Assembly (NCBI GenBank): GCA_041645325.1
Contig: JBAZQI010000021.1
Location: forward strand, 1 to 18,922
Direction: 5' to 3'
Length of the DNA stretch: 18,922 bases
Origin: JAFCCL01 sp041645325
Lineage (GTDB): Archaea; Iainarchaeota; Iainarchaeia; Iainarchaeales; GCA-2688035
Positions 6,904-13,725 of the stretch are shown here, piece after piece. The translations under genes and the position numbers were made by a program. Position 1 is the stretch's first letter; each line of letters begins with the position of its first letter. A model generated the notes under the pieces. The model was not told the DNA's origin. It was given only the letters and a program-made list of their open reading frames with translations, and searched no databases.

Positions 6904-6909
6904 TAATAC
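6902..6909 (+). promoter_or_regulatory. TATA-like box of the second purF gene
   Basis: TTTAATAC sits directly after hairpin E, centred about 36 bp before the ATG at 6942, so a leader of roughly 10 nt is expected. Confidence 0.45.
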
Positions 6910-6941
6910 TATCGCAGCCATTTTCCAATAGGCGTGCTTTT

Positions 6942-8504
6942 ATGGAAGAAAAAAGGGAAGAATGCGGAATTGCAGCTGTTTCACTGCCAAAGGGCATGAA
7001 AAACCAGCCTTTGGACAGTGCAGCATACTACTTATACAAGATGCTTTTGCAGCAGCAGCACAGGGGGCAGAACAGCGCCGGCATCACGACATACAATGGC
7101 GAAAGAATGCAGCTTATTGACACCCACAAGGAACTTGGAATGGTGAGCAAGGTTTTCAGGAGCCATCACACGGGAAAAAACAAATCCATTCTTGAAAGGT
7201 ATGCCGGCACAGGGGGCATTGGGCATGTGAGGTATGCCACAAGCGGCTCTGACAGCGAGGGCAACGCGCAGCCGTTTGAAAGGCACCATGGAATATTGTG
7301 GAAATGGTTCAGCTTTGCATTCAACGGCCATATTGCAAACTATTCTGATTTGAAGCAGGAACTGATGCGCTCAAGCTACCATCTTGTAAGAGACACCGAT
7401 ACGGAACTTGTAATGCATTACATCTCAAAGGCTTTTGCCGGCGACACAAAGACAGATTTTGTGGACGCGTTCGCCGGCCTTGGAGAAACATTCGACGGGG
7501 CATACAACATTTCTTTCATAAACGCCGAAGGAAACATTGTGGTGGCAAGGGACCCTGTGGGCGTAAGGCCCTTGTGCTACAGCCGGCAGGATAACTTTCT
7601 TTATGCGGCAAGCGAAAGCTGCGCCCTCATGGCAAGCGAGCCCGAAAACATAATGGACATAAAGCCCGGCGAAATGGTGATAGTTGAAAACGATTCTGTT
7701 GAAGTGAAAAGGTTTGCAAAAAAAAGGCAGACTGCGCACTGCATGTTTGAATGGGTGTATTTTGCAAACCCGGCCTCAGTAATCGACGGTGTGAGCGTTT
7801 ACGAAGCAAGGTGGAGACTTGGCGAACTGCTTGCAAAACGCGAGCCGCTTGAGCTCAACTCGGATTATGTCATTGTGGCAGTGCCTGACACTGCAACGCC
7901 TGCCGCATCAGGCTTTGCAAACAGCGTTGGTCTTCCTTCAATGGAAGGGCTTATCAGGAATAGGTATGTGGGAAGGACATTCATTGAAGGGGAAAACAGG
8001 GCTGAAATCGCAAGGGAAAAATACAATGTGAACCGGTCAGTTGTAGAGGGCAAAAAGGTGATACTTGTTGACGACAGCATTGTGCGGGGCACGACAGGCA
8101 AAGCATTCATTGAAATGCTCAGGAAAAGGGGAAAGCCAAAGGAAGTTCACATGAGGGTAAGCTGCCCACCCATAAAATATCCGTGCTTTTACGGCACGGA
8201 CATGTCAACCCTGCACGAGCTCACTGCCCCAAGGCACATGACGCTTGATGAGGTTCAAACCCAGGGCATTGATGCTTCAGAGAAGGCGATTGAAAAAATC
8301 GGCAAAGAAATGGGGCTGGACAGCCTTGTCTACCAGAACATTGAGGGGCTGAAGAAAGCCATACGCCTGCCTGAAGAAAGCGGCGGGCTTTGCATGGCAT
8401 GCCTTACTGGGGAATATCCCACCGAATGCGGAAAAAAATTGTTCTGCAAGGCGCTCCAGGATTTTGTGAAAGACCCGAAGGGAAAAAGGGAAAGGACCAT
8501 ATAA
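6942..8504 (+). CDS. purF: Amidophosphoribosyltransferase
   Basis: A 520-aa canonical glutamine-PRPP amidotransferase, committing PRPP to purine biosynthesis in the cytoplasm. An upstream in-frame ATG at 6786 is rejected because that stretch is translated hairpin repeat. From ATG 6942 the protein starts MEEKREEC, placing the nucleophile Cys8 behind a 7-residue propeptide. The glutaminase domain has QHRGQ, GHVRYATSG with the glutamine-binding Arg, FNGH and DTDTE. The phosphoribosyltransferase domain has the flexible loop NRYVGRTFI and the PRPP loop VDDSIVRGTTGK. Cys in HCMFEW, YPCFYG and CMAC match the Fe4S4 ligands of Bacillus-type PurF. The Ala of CMACLTGEYPTE and the overall pattern are standard. 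It follows a divergent paralogue; the two share fold and cluster ligands but not the glutamine pocket. Confidence 0.93.
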   Translation: MEEKREECGIAAVSLPKGMKNQPLDSAAYYLYKMLLQQQHRGQNSAGITTYNGERMQLIDTHKELGMVSKVFRSHHTGKNKSILERYAGTGGIGHVRYATSGSDSEGNAQPFERHHGILWKWFSFAFNGHIANYSDLKQELMRSSYHLVRDTDTELVMHYISKAFAGDTKTDFVDAFAGLGETFDGAYNISFINAEGNIVVARDPVGVRPLCYSRQDNFLYAASESCALMASEPENIMDIKPGEMVIVENDSVEVKRFAKKRQTAHCMFEWVYFANPASVIDGVSVYEARWRLGELLAKREPLELNSDYVIVAVPDTATPAASGFANSVGLPSMEGLIRNRYVGRTFIEGENRAEIAREKYNVNRSVVEGKKVILVDDSIVRGTTGKAFIEMLRKRGKPKEVHMRVSCPPIKYPCFYGTDMSTLHELTAPRHMTLDEVQTQGIDASEKAIEKIGKEMGLDSLVYQNIEGLKKAIRLPEESGGLCMACLTGEYPTECGKKLFCKALQDFVKDPKGKRERTI

Positions 8505-8534
8505 ATTTCCCAAAATTCAAGCTTGGTTGCCTGC

Positions 8535-8544
8535 AAAAAAAAAA
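8535..8544 (-). terminator. Poly-U terminator after the minus-strand nuclease gene
   Basis: A run of ten A on the plus strand gives ten U in the minus-strand transcript, starting 2 bp after the TAA at 8547-8549. Archaeal RNA polymerase terminates at such U-tracts without needing a hairpin. Confidence 0.6.
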
Positions 8545-8546
8545 CG

Positions 8547-8906
8547 TTAGTCAATCCTGAACTCCAGCCATTTTACCTTTTTTTCTTCCACAAGCTGTTT
8601 TATCCGCCTTTGCCTCTGGCTCAGCGCGCTCGAAGCAGTCTTGAACTCGCAGAACACTATTGCGTTGTCGTCAAAGAGAACGCCGTCAATGGGATTGCCA
8701 ATGAACCTGAATTGCTGCGGATCAAACGGAAAAGAGTCGATGAACGGAATGAACTGTTCTGTAAGCTGGCCGTATTTTACCGACTGGCTGTTTTTCCTGA
8801 AACGCAAATCCTCCAAAGCATGCCTTAGGGAAAAAACCATCTTGATCAGGAAAATCAGGGCAAGGAACAATGCTATTGAAAGGCCGAGCAAAAAGATTTC
8901 AAACAA
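8547..8906 (-). CDS. Membrane-anchored Holliday-junction resolvase-like nuclease
   Basis: A 119-aa protein. Residues about 5-25 form one hydrophobic helix (FLLGLSIALFLALIFLI). The rest matches what I know of the Endonuc_Holl family of predicted PD-(D/E)XK nucleases: YGQLTEQFIPF, a short FPFDPQQFRFIGNPID segment, then FCEFKT and LSQRQRRI. Likely catalytic residues are Asp74 (PID), Glu87 and Lys89 (EFK), with Gln in SQRQR. The start is TTG at 8906, with GGAGG at 8917-8921 about 10 bases ahead and a TATA-like TATAAAA near 8924-8930. An ATG at 8840 would remove the helix. Function is predicted only: DNA cleavage, perhaps near the membrane. A poly-U terminator follows the stop. Confidence 0.75.
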   Translation of the reverse strand: MFEIFLLGLSIALFLALIFLIKMVFSLRHALEDLRFRKNSQSVKYGQLTEQFIPFIDSFPFDPQQFRFIGNPIDGVLFDDNAIVFCEFKTASSALSQRQRRIKQLVEEKKVKWLEFRID

Positions 8907-8930
8907 GCTAAAACTGCCTCCGGATTTTAT

Positions 8931-8971
8931 AGTAAAAGACCAATTTTTTGAACAATAAATTGTCTTTTACT
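8931..8971. repeat. Inverted repeat, 15-bp stem with one bulge
   Basis: AGTAAAAGA then, after one unpaired C, CAATTT (8931-8946) pairs with AAATTG then TCTTTTACT (8957-8971), leaving a loop of about 10 nt. It lies just upstream of the nuclease gene and touches its TATA region, so it could be an operator, an RNA hairpin or part of a small mobile remnant with the next inverted repeat. Confidence 0.65.
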
Positions 8972-9020
8972 TATAGCGAATGAGCAATAAATGTTCAATT
9001 ATTGATGTCATTCGCTATAA
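8971..9020. repeat. Perfect 13-bp inverted repeat with inner 6-bp arms
   Basis: TTATAGCGAATGA (8971-8983) and TCATTCGCTATAA (9008-9020) are perfect complements; inside them CAATAA (8985-8990) pairs with TTATTG (8999-9004). The spacer of 24 bp is too short to encode anything. The element sits between two minus-strand genes, directly next to the 8931-8971 inverted repeat. Confidence 0.75.
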
Positions 9021-9041
9021 TAAGGGCAATGAGCAACACGG

Positions 9042-9392
9042 TTAAAAGTATTTGGTGCCTTCGCCCGTCAGGATGACAAGCTTGAAGTCCCTCTTGGATT
9101 CCCTTAGCGCGGCAAGCAGGGCAATGTGCTCTTTTCCTGAACCGCTGATCAAAGAAACGCATATTTCGTCCGTGCCGGGAAGCTTTTCCTTTATGGTGTC
9201 CTTAAGGATATTGAAGCCAGCCCTGTTGTTCACAATAATCCAGTCAACCTCTTTGCCAGGCGCAAAATTCTCCTTGCCCCAGTCATTGCCGACAATCAGG
9301 ATTTTGTCCCATGCTTCCTCGCCGATAAGCCTTGCAATATGCCCCCATGTGCCCTTTCCTATTCCCAAAACAGCCAAAAGCGCCTTAGTCAT
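9042..9392 (-). CDS. Small alpha/beta (Rossmann-like) hypothetical protein
   Basis: A 116-aa soluble protein beginning at ATG 9392. The pattern alternates hydrophobic strands and helices: ALLAVLGIGKGTWGHIARLI, ILIVGNDWG, VDWIIVNN, EICVSLISGSGKEHIALLAA, KLVILTGEG. The glycine-rich GIGKGTWGH at the first strand and SGSGKEH after a later strand suggest a nucleotide- or ligand-binding Rossmann-type fold. A CARF-like sensor is conceivable from the layout but I cannot support it from motifs. There are no membrane segments or Cys clusters. A symmetric TATA sequence centred 26 bp upstream points to a leaderless transcript. I do not recognise the family. Confidence 0.7.
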   Translation of the reverse strand: MTKALLAVLGIGKGTWGHIARLIGEEAWDKILIVGNDWGKENFAPGKEVDWIIVNNRAGFNILKDTIKEKLPGTDEICVSLISGSGKEHIALLAALRESKRDFKLVILTGEGTKYF

Positions 9393-9409
9393 TTCAAGCC
9401 CCTTAAAAC

Positions 9410-9426
9410 AATATATAGTATATATT
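9410..9426 (-). promoter_or_regulatory. Palindromic TATA sequence upstream of the 9392 gene
   Basis: AATATATA-G-TATATATT is a perfect 8-bp palindrome centred 26 bp from the start codon at 9392. On the plus strand TATAGTATATATTGGTG resembles the AbrB upstream sequence at 13486-13506, so it may be both a TATA box and a regulator site. Confidence 0.5.
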
Positions 9427-9455
9427 GGTGGCTGGAAAAAGCTTTTAAAACAGGG

Positions 9456-9767
9456 CTATTTTGCAATAAAAAATCCGCCTGTCTTTTTATAAAGGCAAAG
9501 CAACTCTTTTCCGCAATCCGGGGTTATGGCATAAAAGTCCATTGTTTCCAGCCTTACCGCAACAGCCGCCTTTGCCTCAACAAGCTTCTTCAGGGCAAGC
9601 CTAAGCGCCCTGTCACGCTCATTCGGAAAACTTTTCTTCAGGACTGCAATGCTTTTAGAGCCGGAGCCCAATTTTTCAAGAATATGCATTGCAAGGGCAT
9701 CCTTGCACAGCCCAAAAAAACCCGGGTTTTTCTCAAGGAAAAGAACCAACTCGTCTTCAGGCTTCAT
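9456..9767 (-). CDS. Small winged-helix-like hypothetical protein
   Basis: A 103-aa protein from ATG 9767 (MKPEDELVLFLEKNPGFF...); a TTG at 9785 would add six residues but has no better ribosome site. The sequence shows helical segments (ALAMHILEKLGSGSKSIAVL; ERDRALRLALKKLVEAKAAV) followed by short strands (AVRLETMDFYAITP). That order (helices, a final long helix, then a beta wing) suggests a winged-helix DNA-binding or protein-protein domain. It starts 24 bp after the Elp3 stop and is probably on the same transcript. Function is not recognised; it could be a transcription factor or a fold-only resemblance. Confidence 0.65.
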   Translation of the reverse strand: MKPEDELVLFLEKNPGFFGLCKDALAMHILEKLGSGSKSIAVLKKSFPNERDRALRLALKKLVEAKAAVAVRLETMDFYAITPDCGKELLCLYKKTGGFFIAK

Positions 9768-9791
9768 GCGTAAAAAATACGCCAAGCTGCT

Positions 9792-11387
9792 TTAAATTGC
9801 TTTTGATACAAAGCAGCCGTCTGATTTGAAGCCCAAGGAATAATAATAGGGCCTTACGCCAAGACCACTTATGACAACAAGTTTCTTTGAGCCAAAACCC
9901 TGCAAGGCAAGTAGCTCGGCTTTCATCAGAAGCTTAGTGCCAAGGCCCCTGTGCTGCAATGCATGCTCTTTTCTTTCATGCAAAGGCAAAGGCAGGCCGA
10001 ACACGCGCAACTCCCTCACAAGCGCGGCATTGCCCTGAAGCTCCTTCCTGAAAGGCGCATTGGGAATGCGCATCCTTGCAAAGCCGAAAAGGCACTCCCT
10101 TTTCCTGTCCTCCAAAGAAATGAAAAATTCCCTGCCAAAGCTCGCTTCATACTCCTCAACAAACATTTTTGCATTGCCAACGTCAGGCAGCCTGTTTTTT
10201 TCCGCAGACAACAGGCCTGCTTCCCTGCACCTTATGCAATTGCATTTTTTGCCTGCAGCATGCATTTCGTCCTGGACAATCTGCCTCAGGTTGCTTTTCT
10301 TCACGCCTGCGGCAATCAATTGCGCAGGAATGTCGCGCTGAATGCGCATAATCCTCACCCATCTTGGCACAATGCCCTTGGCATAAGAAAGAAGCTTAAC
10401 AGCTTTTTCAGTTGAAAAAGGCTCATAGGCACCGAGCTTCCACCGCCTGTAAAGCTCTGTGCCCTCAATCACAAGGCAGGGGTATATCTTCAGGTTGTCG
10501 GGCCTGAAATCAGGGTTTGTGAAAAGCTGTTTCAAAGCTTTCTTGTCCTCGGCAAAAGAAACCGAGGGCAGACCAGGCATGTAATGGTAGGCCACCTTGA
10601 AGCACGAATCCTTCAGCAAGGCCGTTGCATTGACAACATCTGCAATTGAATGCCCCCTGTTTATCTCCCTGTAAACCCTGTCATAGATTGTCTGAACGCC
10701 AAGCTCACAGCGTGTTCCGCCAAAGCGCAGCATGCGATTTATCTCCGGCTTTCCGCAAAAGTCAGGCCTTGTTTCAAAAGTAATTCCGGCAATCCTTGTG
10801 GAACTTTTCTCAGCTGCCATTCTCGCTTTCTCAATGCTTTTTGCCCTTGAGCCGCAAATTGCATTGATTGAGGAAAGCATGAAGCCCTCCTGATAAGTCC
10901 TTGGCTGGCTTAAGAAAGTGCCGCCCATTACAATGAGCTCAACCTTTTCAGTGCTGTGCCCGCCCTCATTGAGCTGCGCAAGCCTTGATTCGACCTGCTT
11001 TTTCGGGCTGAAGCCGGAACTCAGGGCCCTCATTGTAGCCGGCTCCATGCCGGTATAGCTTTTCGGCGTTTGCTCGCCGGGCAAAAGGCTGCCCGGACAG
11101 TAGATGCATTTGCCAGGGCATTTATAGGGCCTCGCCATTATTGCCACAACCGCAATGCCGCTCAGGCTCCTTGTCGGCTTTGCCCTGAGGCAATTGAGCA
11201 AAGCATCTGTGCGTTTTTTTGCAAAAGAGAGAACTGTTGCATTGGAAGGCATGCAGGAAACGCCGTGCTTTTTGCAGAGCACAAGCTTTGCCTCGTTGAG
11301 CTCATCGGCGGAGTGAACAGCGCCTGACTCAATCACCCTGATAAGTTCAAGCGAATAAGCCCTGATTTTGTCCAACAGGAATACCAC
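9792..11387 (-). CDS. elp3: Elp3, tRNA uridine(34) acetyltransferase (radical SAM + GNAT)
   Basis: A 531-aa protein of normal Elp3 length. Elp3 uses a radical SAM domain and acetyl-CoA to form the carboxymethyl group on wobble uridine 34 (cm5U family) of tRNA. The cluster motif is YKCPGKCIYCPG with Cys90, 94 and 97, followed by radical SAM core stretches such as LIVMGGTFL, GITFETRPDFC, CELGVQTIYDRVYREINRGH and YHYMPGLP. A Cys cluster, CNCIRCRE, lies between the domains. The C-terminal GNAT domain is clear: QHRGLGTKLL (acetyl-CoA loop) and VISGLGVRPYYYSLGF. The start is GTG 11387, 5 bp after the upstream secreted-protein stop; the first ATG would cut 45 residues. It appears to be in an operon with both flanking minus-strand genes. 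Confidence 0.95.
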   Translation of the reverse strand: MVFLLDKIRAYSLELIRVIESGAVHSADELNEAKLVLCKKHGVSCMPSNATVLSFAKKRTDALLNCLRAKPTRSLSGIAVVAIMARPYKCPGKCIYCPGSLLPGEQTPKSYTGMEPATMRALSSGFSPKKQVESRLAQLNEGGHSTEKVELIVMGGTFLSQPRTYQEGFMLSSINAICGSRAKSIEKARMAAEKSSTRIAGITFETRPDFCGKPEINRMLRFGGTRCELGVQTIYDRVYREINRGHSIADVVNATALLKDSCFKVAYHYMPGLPSVSFAEDKKALKQLFTNPDFRPDNLKIYPCLVIEGTELYRRWKLGAYEPFSTEKAVKLLSYAKGIVPRWVRIMRIQRDIPAQLIAAGVKKSNLRQIVQDEMHAAGKKCNCIRCREAGLLSAEKNRLPDVGNAKMFVEEYEASFGREFFISLEDRKRECLFGFARMRIPNAPFRKELQGNAALVRELRVFGLPLPLHERKEHALQHRGLGTKLLMKAELLALQGFGSKKLVVISGLGVRPYYYSLGFKSDGCFVSKAI

Positions 11388-11392
11388 GCACT

Positions 11393-12187
11393 TCAGTTGA
11401 AAAGGCTGAGAAAGCCGCTTATAATGTAATAAGGGAGCGTTCCCGGGGAAAAGAACGGGAAGCCTGCCATGCCTGCCCTGTACATTCCGGCAAGCGTTGG
11501 CTTCACGCTAAGCTTCGCGGGAAAGGAAAAGCTTTTGCCGTTCAATGCAGAATGGACGTTGAATGAGAAGTTCTTTTCGCCATAGTAATAGGGCATTACG
11601 TCAAGCTCAACAGTTTTTGTCTCAAGCGGCGCAAGCTCTATTGCCCTTGCGGGAAACCAGTAGCTGGGCAGTGTGCTTTCCACTGAAACGGTGTGAGGCG
11701 CAATGGAATCATTGTTCAGCACAAGCGCAAACTTCGCCGGCTCACCCACTACGGCATCAAGGCCCAGGTTTTCAAACGAGGCGTCAAGCAGGCTGTCATT
11801 GACCGAAACAGTTGCATAAAAGCTTTGGTCAAAGGCAGGCTCGGAAGAATTGCGGGCAGTAAGCTTGATGCGCTGCGTGCTTGTGTCCGCATTCCTTGGA
11901 ATTGAAATCATTGCAATAAGAGTCTTGTCGGTTTCAACTATTTTTGAGCCCCATCCCTGCGGGAGGATTGACAGGTCAACAGAGAAGGAATCCCATTCAG
12001 GGCCTGTGCCGCTCTTCTTCTTTATTACAACATTCATGGTTTCGCCGCCGGCAACCTTGCCGAAAAAAAGGGCATCAGAATCAGTGGGCTTAACTGTCTT
12101 GTCAACCGGTTCCACAAGGTAAACATCAGCAAAAGCCATGCCGACAAGCGTCAGAAGGCAAAATAGCACGAGAATTCTTTTAAACAA
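11393..12187 (-). CDS. Secreted or surface Ig-like protein
   Basis: From a TTG at 12187 the product is 264 aa and starts MFKRILVLFCLLTLVGMAFA followed by DVYLVEP, a textbook signal peptide with cleavage after AFA. AGGGG about 6 bases ahead supports this start; a GTG at 12211 would add eight residues but probably lies upstream of the transcription start predicted from the AT-rich box near 12224. The mature part is beta-rich with repeated patterns typical of NEW3/CARDB-type Ig-like domains (ETMNVVIKKKSG, AKFALVLNNDSIAPHTVSVES, LAPLETKTVELDV) and several N-glycosylation sites (NSS, NDS, NFS). The end, YYIISGFLSLF, is hydrophobic and may touch the membrane. Role unknown. It lies just upstream of elp3, a functional mismatch with no obvious explanation. 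Confidence 0.7.
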   Translation of the reverse strand: MFKRILVLFCLLTLVGMAFADVYLVEPVDKTVKPTDSDALFFGKVAGGETMNVVIKKKSGTGPEWDSFSVDLSILPQGWGSKIVETDKTLIAMISIPRNADTSTQRIKLTARNSSEPAFDQSFYATVSVNDSLLDASFENLGLDAVVGEPAKFALVLNNDSIAPHTVSVESTLPSYWFPARAIELAPLETKTVELDVMPYYYGEKNFSFNVHSALNGKSFSFPAKLSVKPTLAGMYRAGMAGFPFFSPGTLPYYIISGFLSLFN

Positions 12188-12238
12188 ATGTAACCCCTTG
12201 TAATAATACACTTTGTGATAATTAAAAAAGGTATCTGA

Positions 12239-12880
12239 ATGAAAGCAATTGCATTAAGTGACATACACGGAAGGGTAGAAAACCTTCAAAAAATAACGAA
12301 ACTTATACAGGGCAGGGGTGTTGAGCTTGCCCTGATTGCAGGGGATTTGACCAATTACGGCGGCAAAAAGGATGCTGAAGCTATTCTTGGCATTCTTGAA
12401 GGCCTTGAAGTGATGGCAGTGCCTGGAAACCTTGATACAGCCGAGGTTCTTGGCTTCCTTGAGGAAAAAGGCATTTCCCTGCACGGGAAAAAGAAAAGGC
12501 TTGGAAAATGGGCTTTTGCCGGCTTTGGCGGCGGCCTCTTGGGGCAGCCCGGCGAGGTTGCATTCAAAGAGGAAGAAATCGAAAAAGCCCTGCTTGGGCT
12601 TCTCGAAAGCGGAAAAAATTCCGTGCTTTTGACGCACCTGCCGCCTTTTGGCACAAGCCTTGACCTCGGCATTGACGGCACGCACATCGGAAGCAGGGCA
12701 ATAAGAAAGACTATTGAAAAAAAGCAGCCCTTGCTGCACATCTGCGGGCACTGCCACGAGGCCCCGGGAAAAGAAAAAATAGGCAAAACAACAAGCATTA
12801 ACATCGGCGCCGTGAAGGATGGAAAAGCATTGCTGTTGGAATTCGGAGATGGGCTGGAATGGGAAAAAATACAAATTTAA
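12239..12880 (+). CDS. Metallophosphoesterase (YfcE/MJ0936-like)
   Basis: A 213-aa calcineurin-like phosphoesterase with all five motifs: DIH (Asp8, His10), GD (Asp36 in IAGDLT), GN (Asn64 in VPGNLD), His133 (LTHLPP) and GHCH (His171, His173). These bind two metal ions for hydrolysis of phosphodiesters or monoesters. The usual GNHD is GNLD, lacking the catalytic His, as is also seen in the small archaeal/bacterial YfcE-MJ0936 branch (GNCD), so this looks like a family trait. The gene diverges from the secreted-protein gene across about 50 bp. AAAGGT lies roughly 7 bases before the ATG. The downstream TYW3-like gene follows with 8-bp spacing. The physiological substrate cannot be deduced. Confidence 0.88.
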   Translation: MKAIALSDIHGRVENLQKITKLIQGRGVELALIAGDLTNYGGKKDAEAILGILEGLEVMAVPGNLDTAEVLGFLEEKGISLHGKKKRLGKWAFAGFGGGLLGQPGEVAFKEEEIEKALLGLLESGKNSVLLTHLPPFGTSLDLGIDGTHIGSRAIRKTIEKKQPLLHICGHCHEAPGKEKIGKTTSINIGAVKDGKALLLEFGDGLEWEKIQI

Positions 12881-12888
12881 GGTTTGAA

Positions 12889-13458
12889 ATGATTAAGCAG
12901 CACAACAAGGCGGAATTTGAAAAGGCGGTTGCGGAAAAAAAAGCCGACAAACTGATCATTCCGCTTTGTTCTTTCATCAATTCCCTTCCGGAATTCTTTT
13001 CCAGCAGCAGCTGCGCGGGAAGAATAATGCTGCTGAAAACAGATGCAAAAGAAAGCAAAAGGGAAGCGGCATTCCATGCCAAATGGCACAGGAAAGTAAA
13101 ACAGCCTGAATTGATGAGAGAAATCGGGAAAAAAACCGGCAGCCCTGAACTCTGGCTGAAACAGGAACCGTTCATCCTCCATTTGGGAACAAATAACCTT
13201 GCAAATGCAAACCGATTGCTGCAATGCTGCCGAAAAGCGGGAATAAAGCGCGCGGGAATAATGGTTGCTGAAGAGGAAAAATTCATTCTGGAAATCATCG
13301 GAACCCAAAACCTCGCCCTTCCGGTAAAAAAGAAAAACAATATCCTTGCGGAAGAAAAATATTTGAAGTTTGTTTTGGAAAAAGCAAACGCAAAACTTGA
13401 AAGAAACTATGCACTGCTGAAAAAATTTGAAAAAACGCTGAAGCAGGAACTGGAATGA
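12889..13458 (+). CDS. TYW3/Taw3-family tRNA wybutosine-pathway methyltransferase, N-terminally divergent
   Basis: A 189-aa protein. TYW3 methylates the wybutosine intermediate at G37 of tRNA-Phe using SAM. Recognised features: FINSLPEFFSSSSCAGRI (about 29-46; family TTSSCSGRI), KWHRKV, LKQEPFILHLG, ANRLLQCCRKAGIKRAGIM, FILEIIGTQNLALPV and a final KYLKFVLEKANAKLERNYA. The start ATG 12889 is preferred because AAGGT lies 6 bases ahead; an ATG at 12859 would overlap the previous gene by 22 bp. Odd: the conserved N-terminal DKSxKGSID segment before the INS motif is missing and reads AEKKADKLIIP instead, so catalysis may be altered. It is probably co-transcribed with the phosphoesterase. Family assignment is good; activity is uncertain. 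Confidence 0.82.
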   Translation: MIKQHNKAEFEKAVAEKKADKLIIPLCSFINSLPEFFSSSSCAGRIMLLKTDAKESKREAAFHAKWHRKVKQPELMREIGKKTGSPELWLKQEPFILHLGTNNLANANRLLQCCRKAGIKRAGIMVAEEEKFILEIIGTQNLALPVKKKNNILAEEKYLKFVLEKANAKLERNYALLKKFEKTLKQELE

Positions 13459-13472
13459 AAGCGGAGGAAGGT

Positions 13473-13514
13473 TTTAAATATAACTTATAGTATAATTATA
13501 TTGGTGATATAATT
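13473..13514 (+). promoter_or_regulatory. AbrB promoter and operator-like palindrome, copy 1
   Basis: TTTAAATATAAC gives a TATA box about 35 bp before the TTG start at 13513. Between them the inverted repeat AATTATAT-TGGTG-ATATAATT (13494-13514) covers the ribosome site (GGTGAT) and the start codon. This is a natural site for autorepression by the encoded AbrB-type protein. An almost identical copy lies 1,094 bp downstream. Confidence 0.6.
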
Positions 13515-13725
13515 GCAGGAAACTATTGTAATTGCAAGGAAATGGGGAAACAGCATTGGAGTAACATTGCCAATCAACACTGTTGAAAAAGAGGGGATAA
13601 AGCCAAACGACAAACTGGTTCTGTGCGTACGAAAGATTGTTCCAATACAACAACTTTTTGGCATTGCAAAATTCAAGAAAAGCGGGCAGCAGCTGAAAGA
13701 CGAACTAAAGAAGGGATGGGATTGA
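13513..13725 (+). CDS. AbrB/SpoVT-type antitoxin-like DNA-binding protein, orphan copy
   Basis: A 70-aa protein with the swapped-hairpin AbrB pattern: MQETIVIARKWGNSIGVTLP, then a beta strand and the partner-binding tail LFGIAKFKKSGQQLKDELKK. The family forms dimers that bind DNA and, when paired with VapC, neutralise the toxin. It starts with TTG, with GGTGAT 5-10 bases ahead. By eye 44 of 70 residues match the second copy at 14607, with the same length and the same ending (KGWD). Unlike that copy it has no PIN gene downstream; after the stop only a 13-codon frame (13733-13774) is found. It may regulate transcription alone, act on the other pair, or be a remnant. Confidence 0.8.
   Translation: MQETIVIARKWGNSIGVTLPINTVEKEGIKPNDKLVLCVRKIVPIQQLFGIAKFKKSGQQLKDELKKGWD

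Noticed and set aside
6786..6941. An N-terminal extension of 52 residues on the second PurF from an upstream ATG
   Set aside because: The stretch is translated hairpin repeat. Starting at 6942 places the catalytic Cys behind a normal short propeptide and leaves a TATA box upstream.
8971..9020. Intact insertion sequence with terminal inverted repeats
   Set aside because: Only 24 bp lie between the arms, and there is no transposase or clear target duplication.
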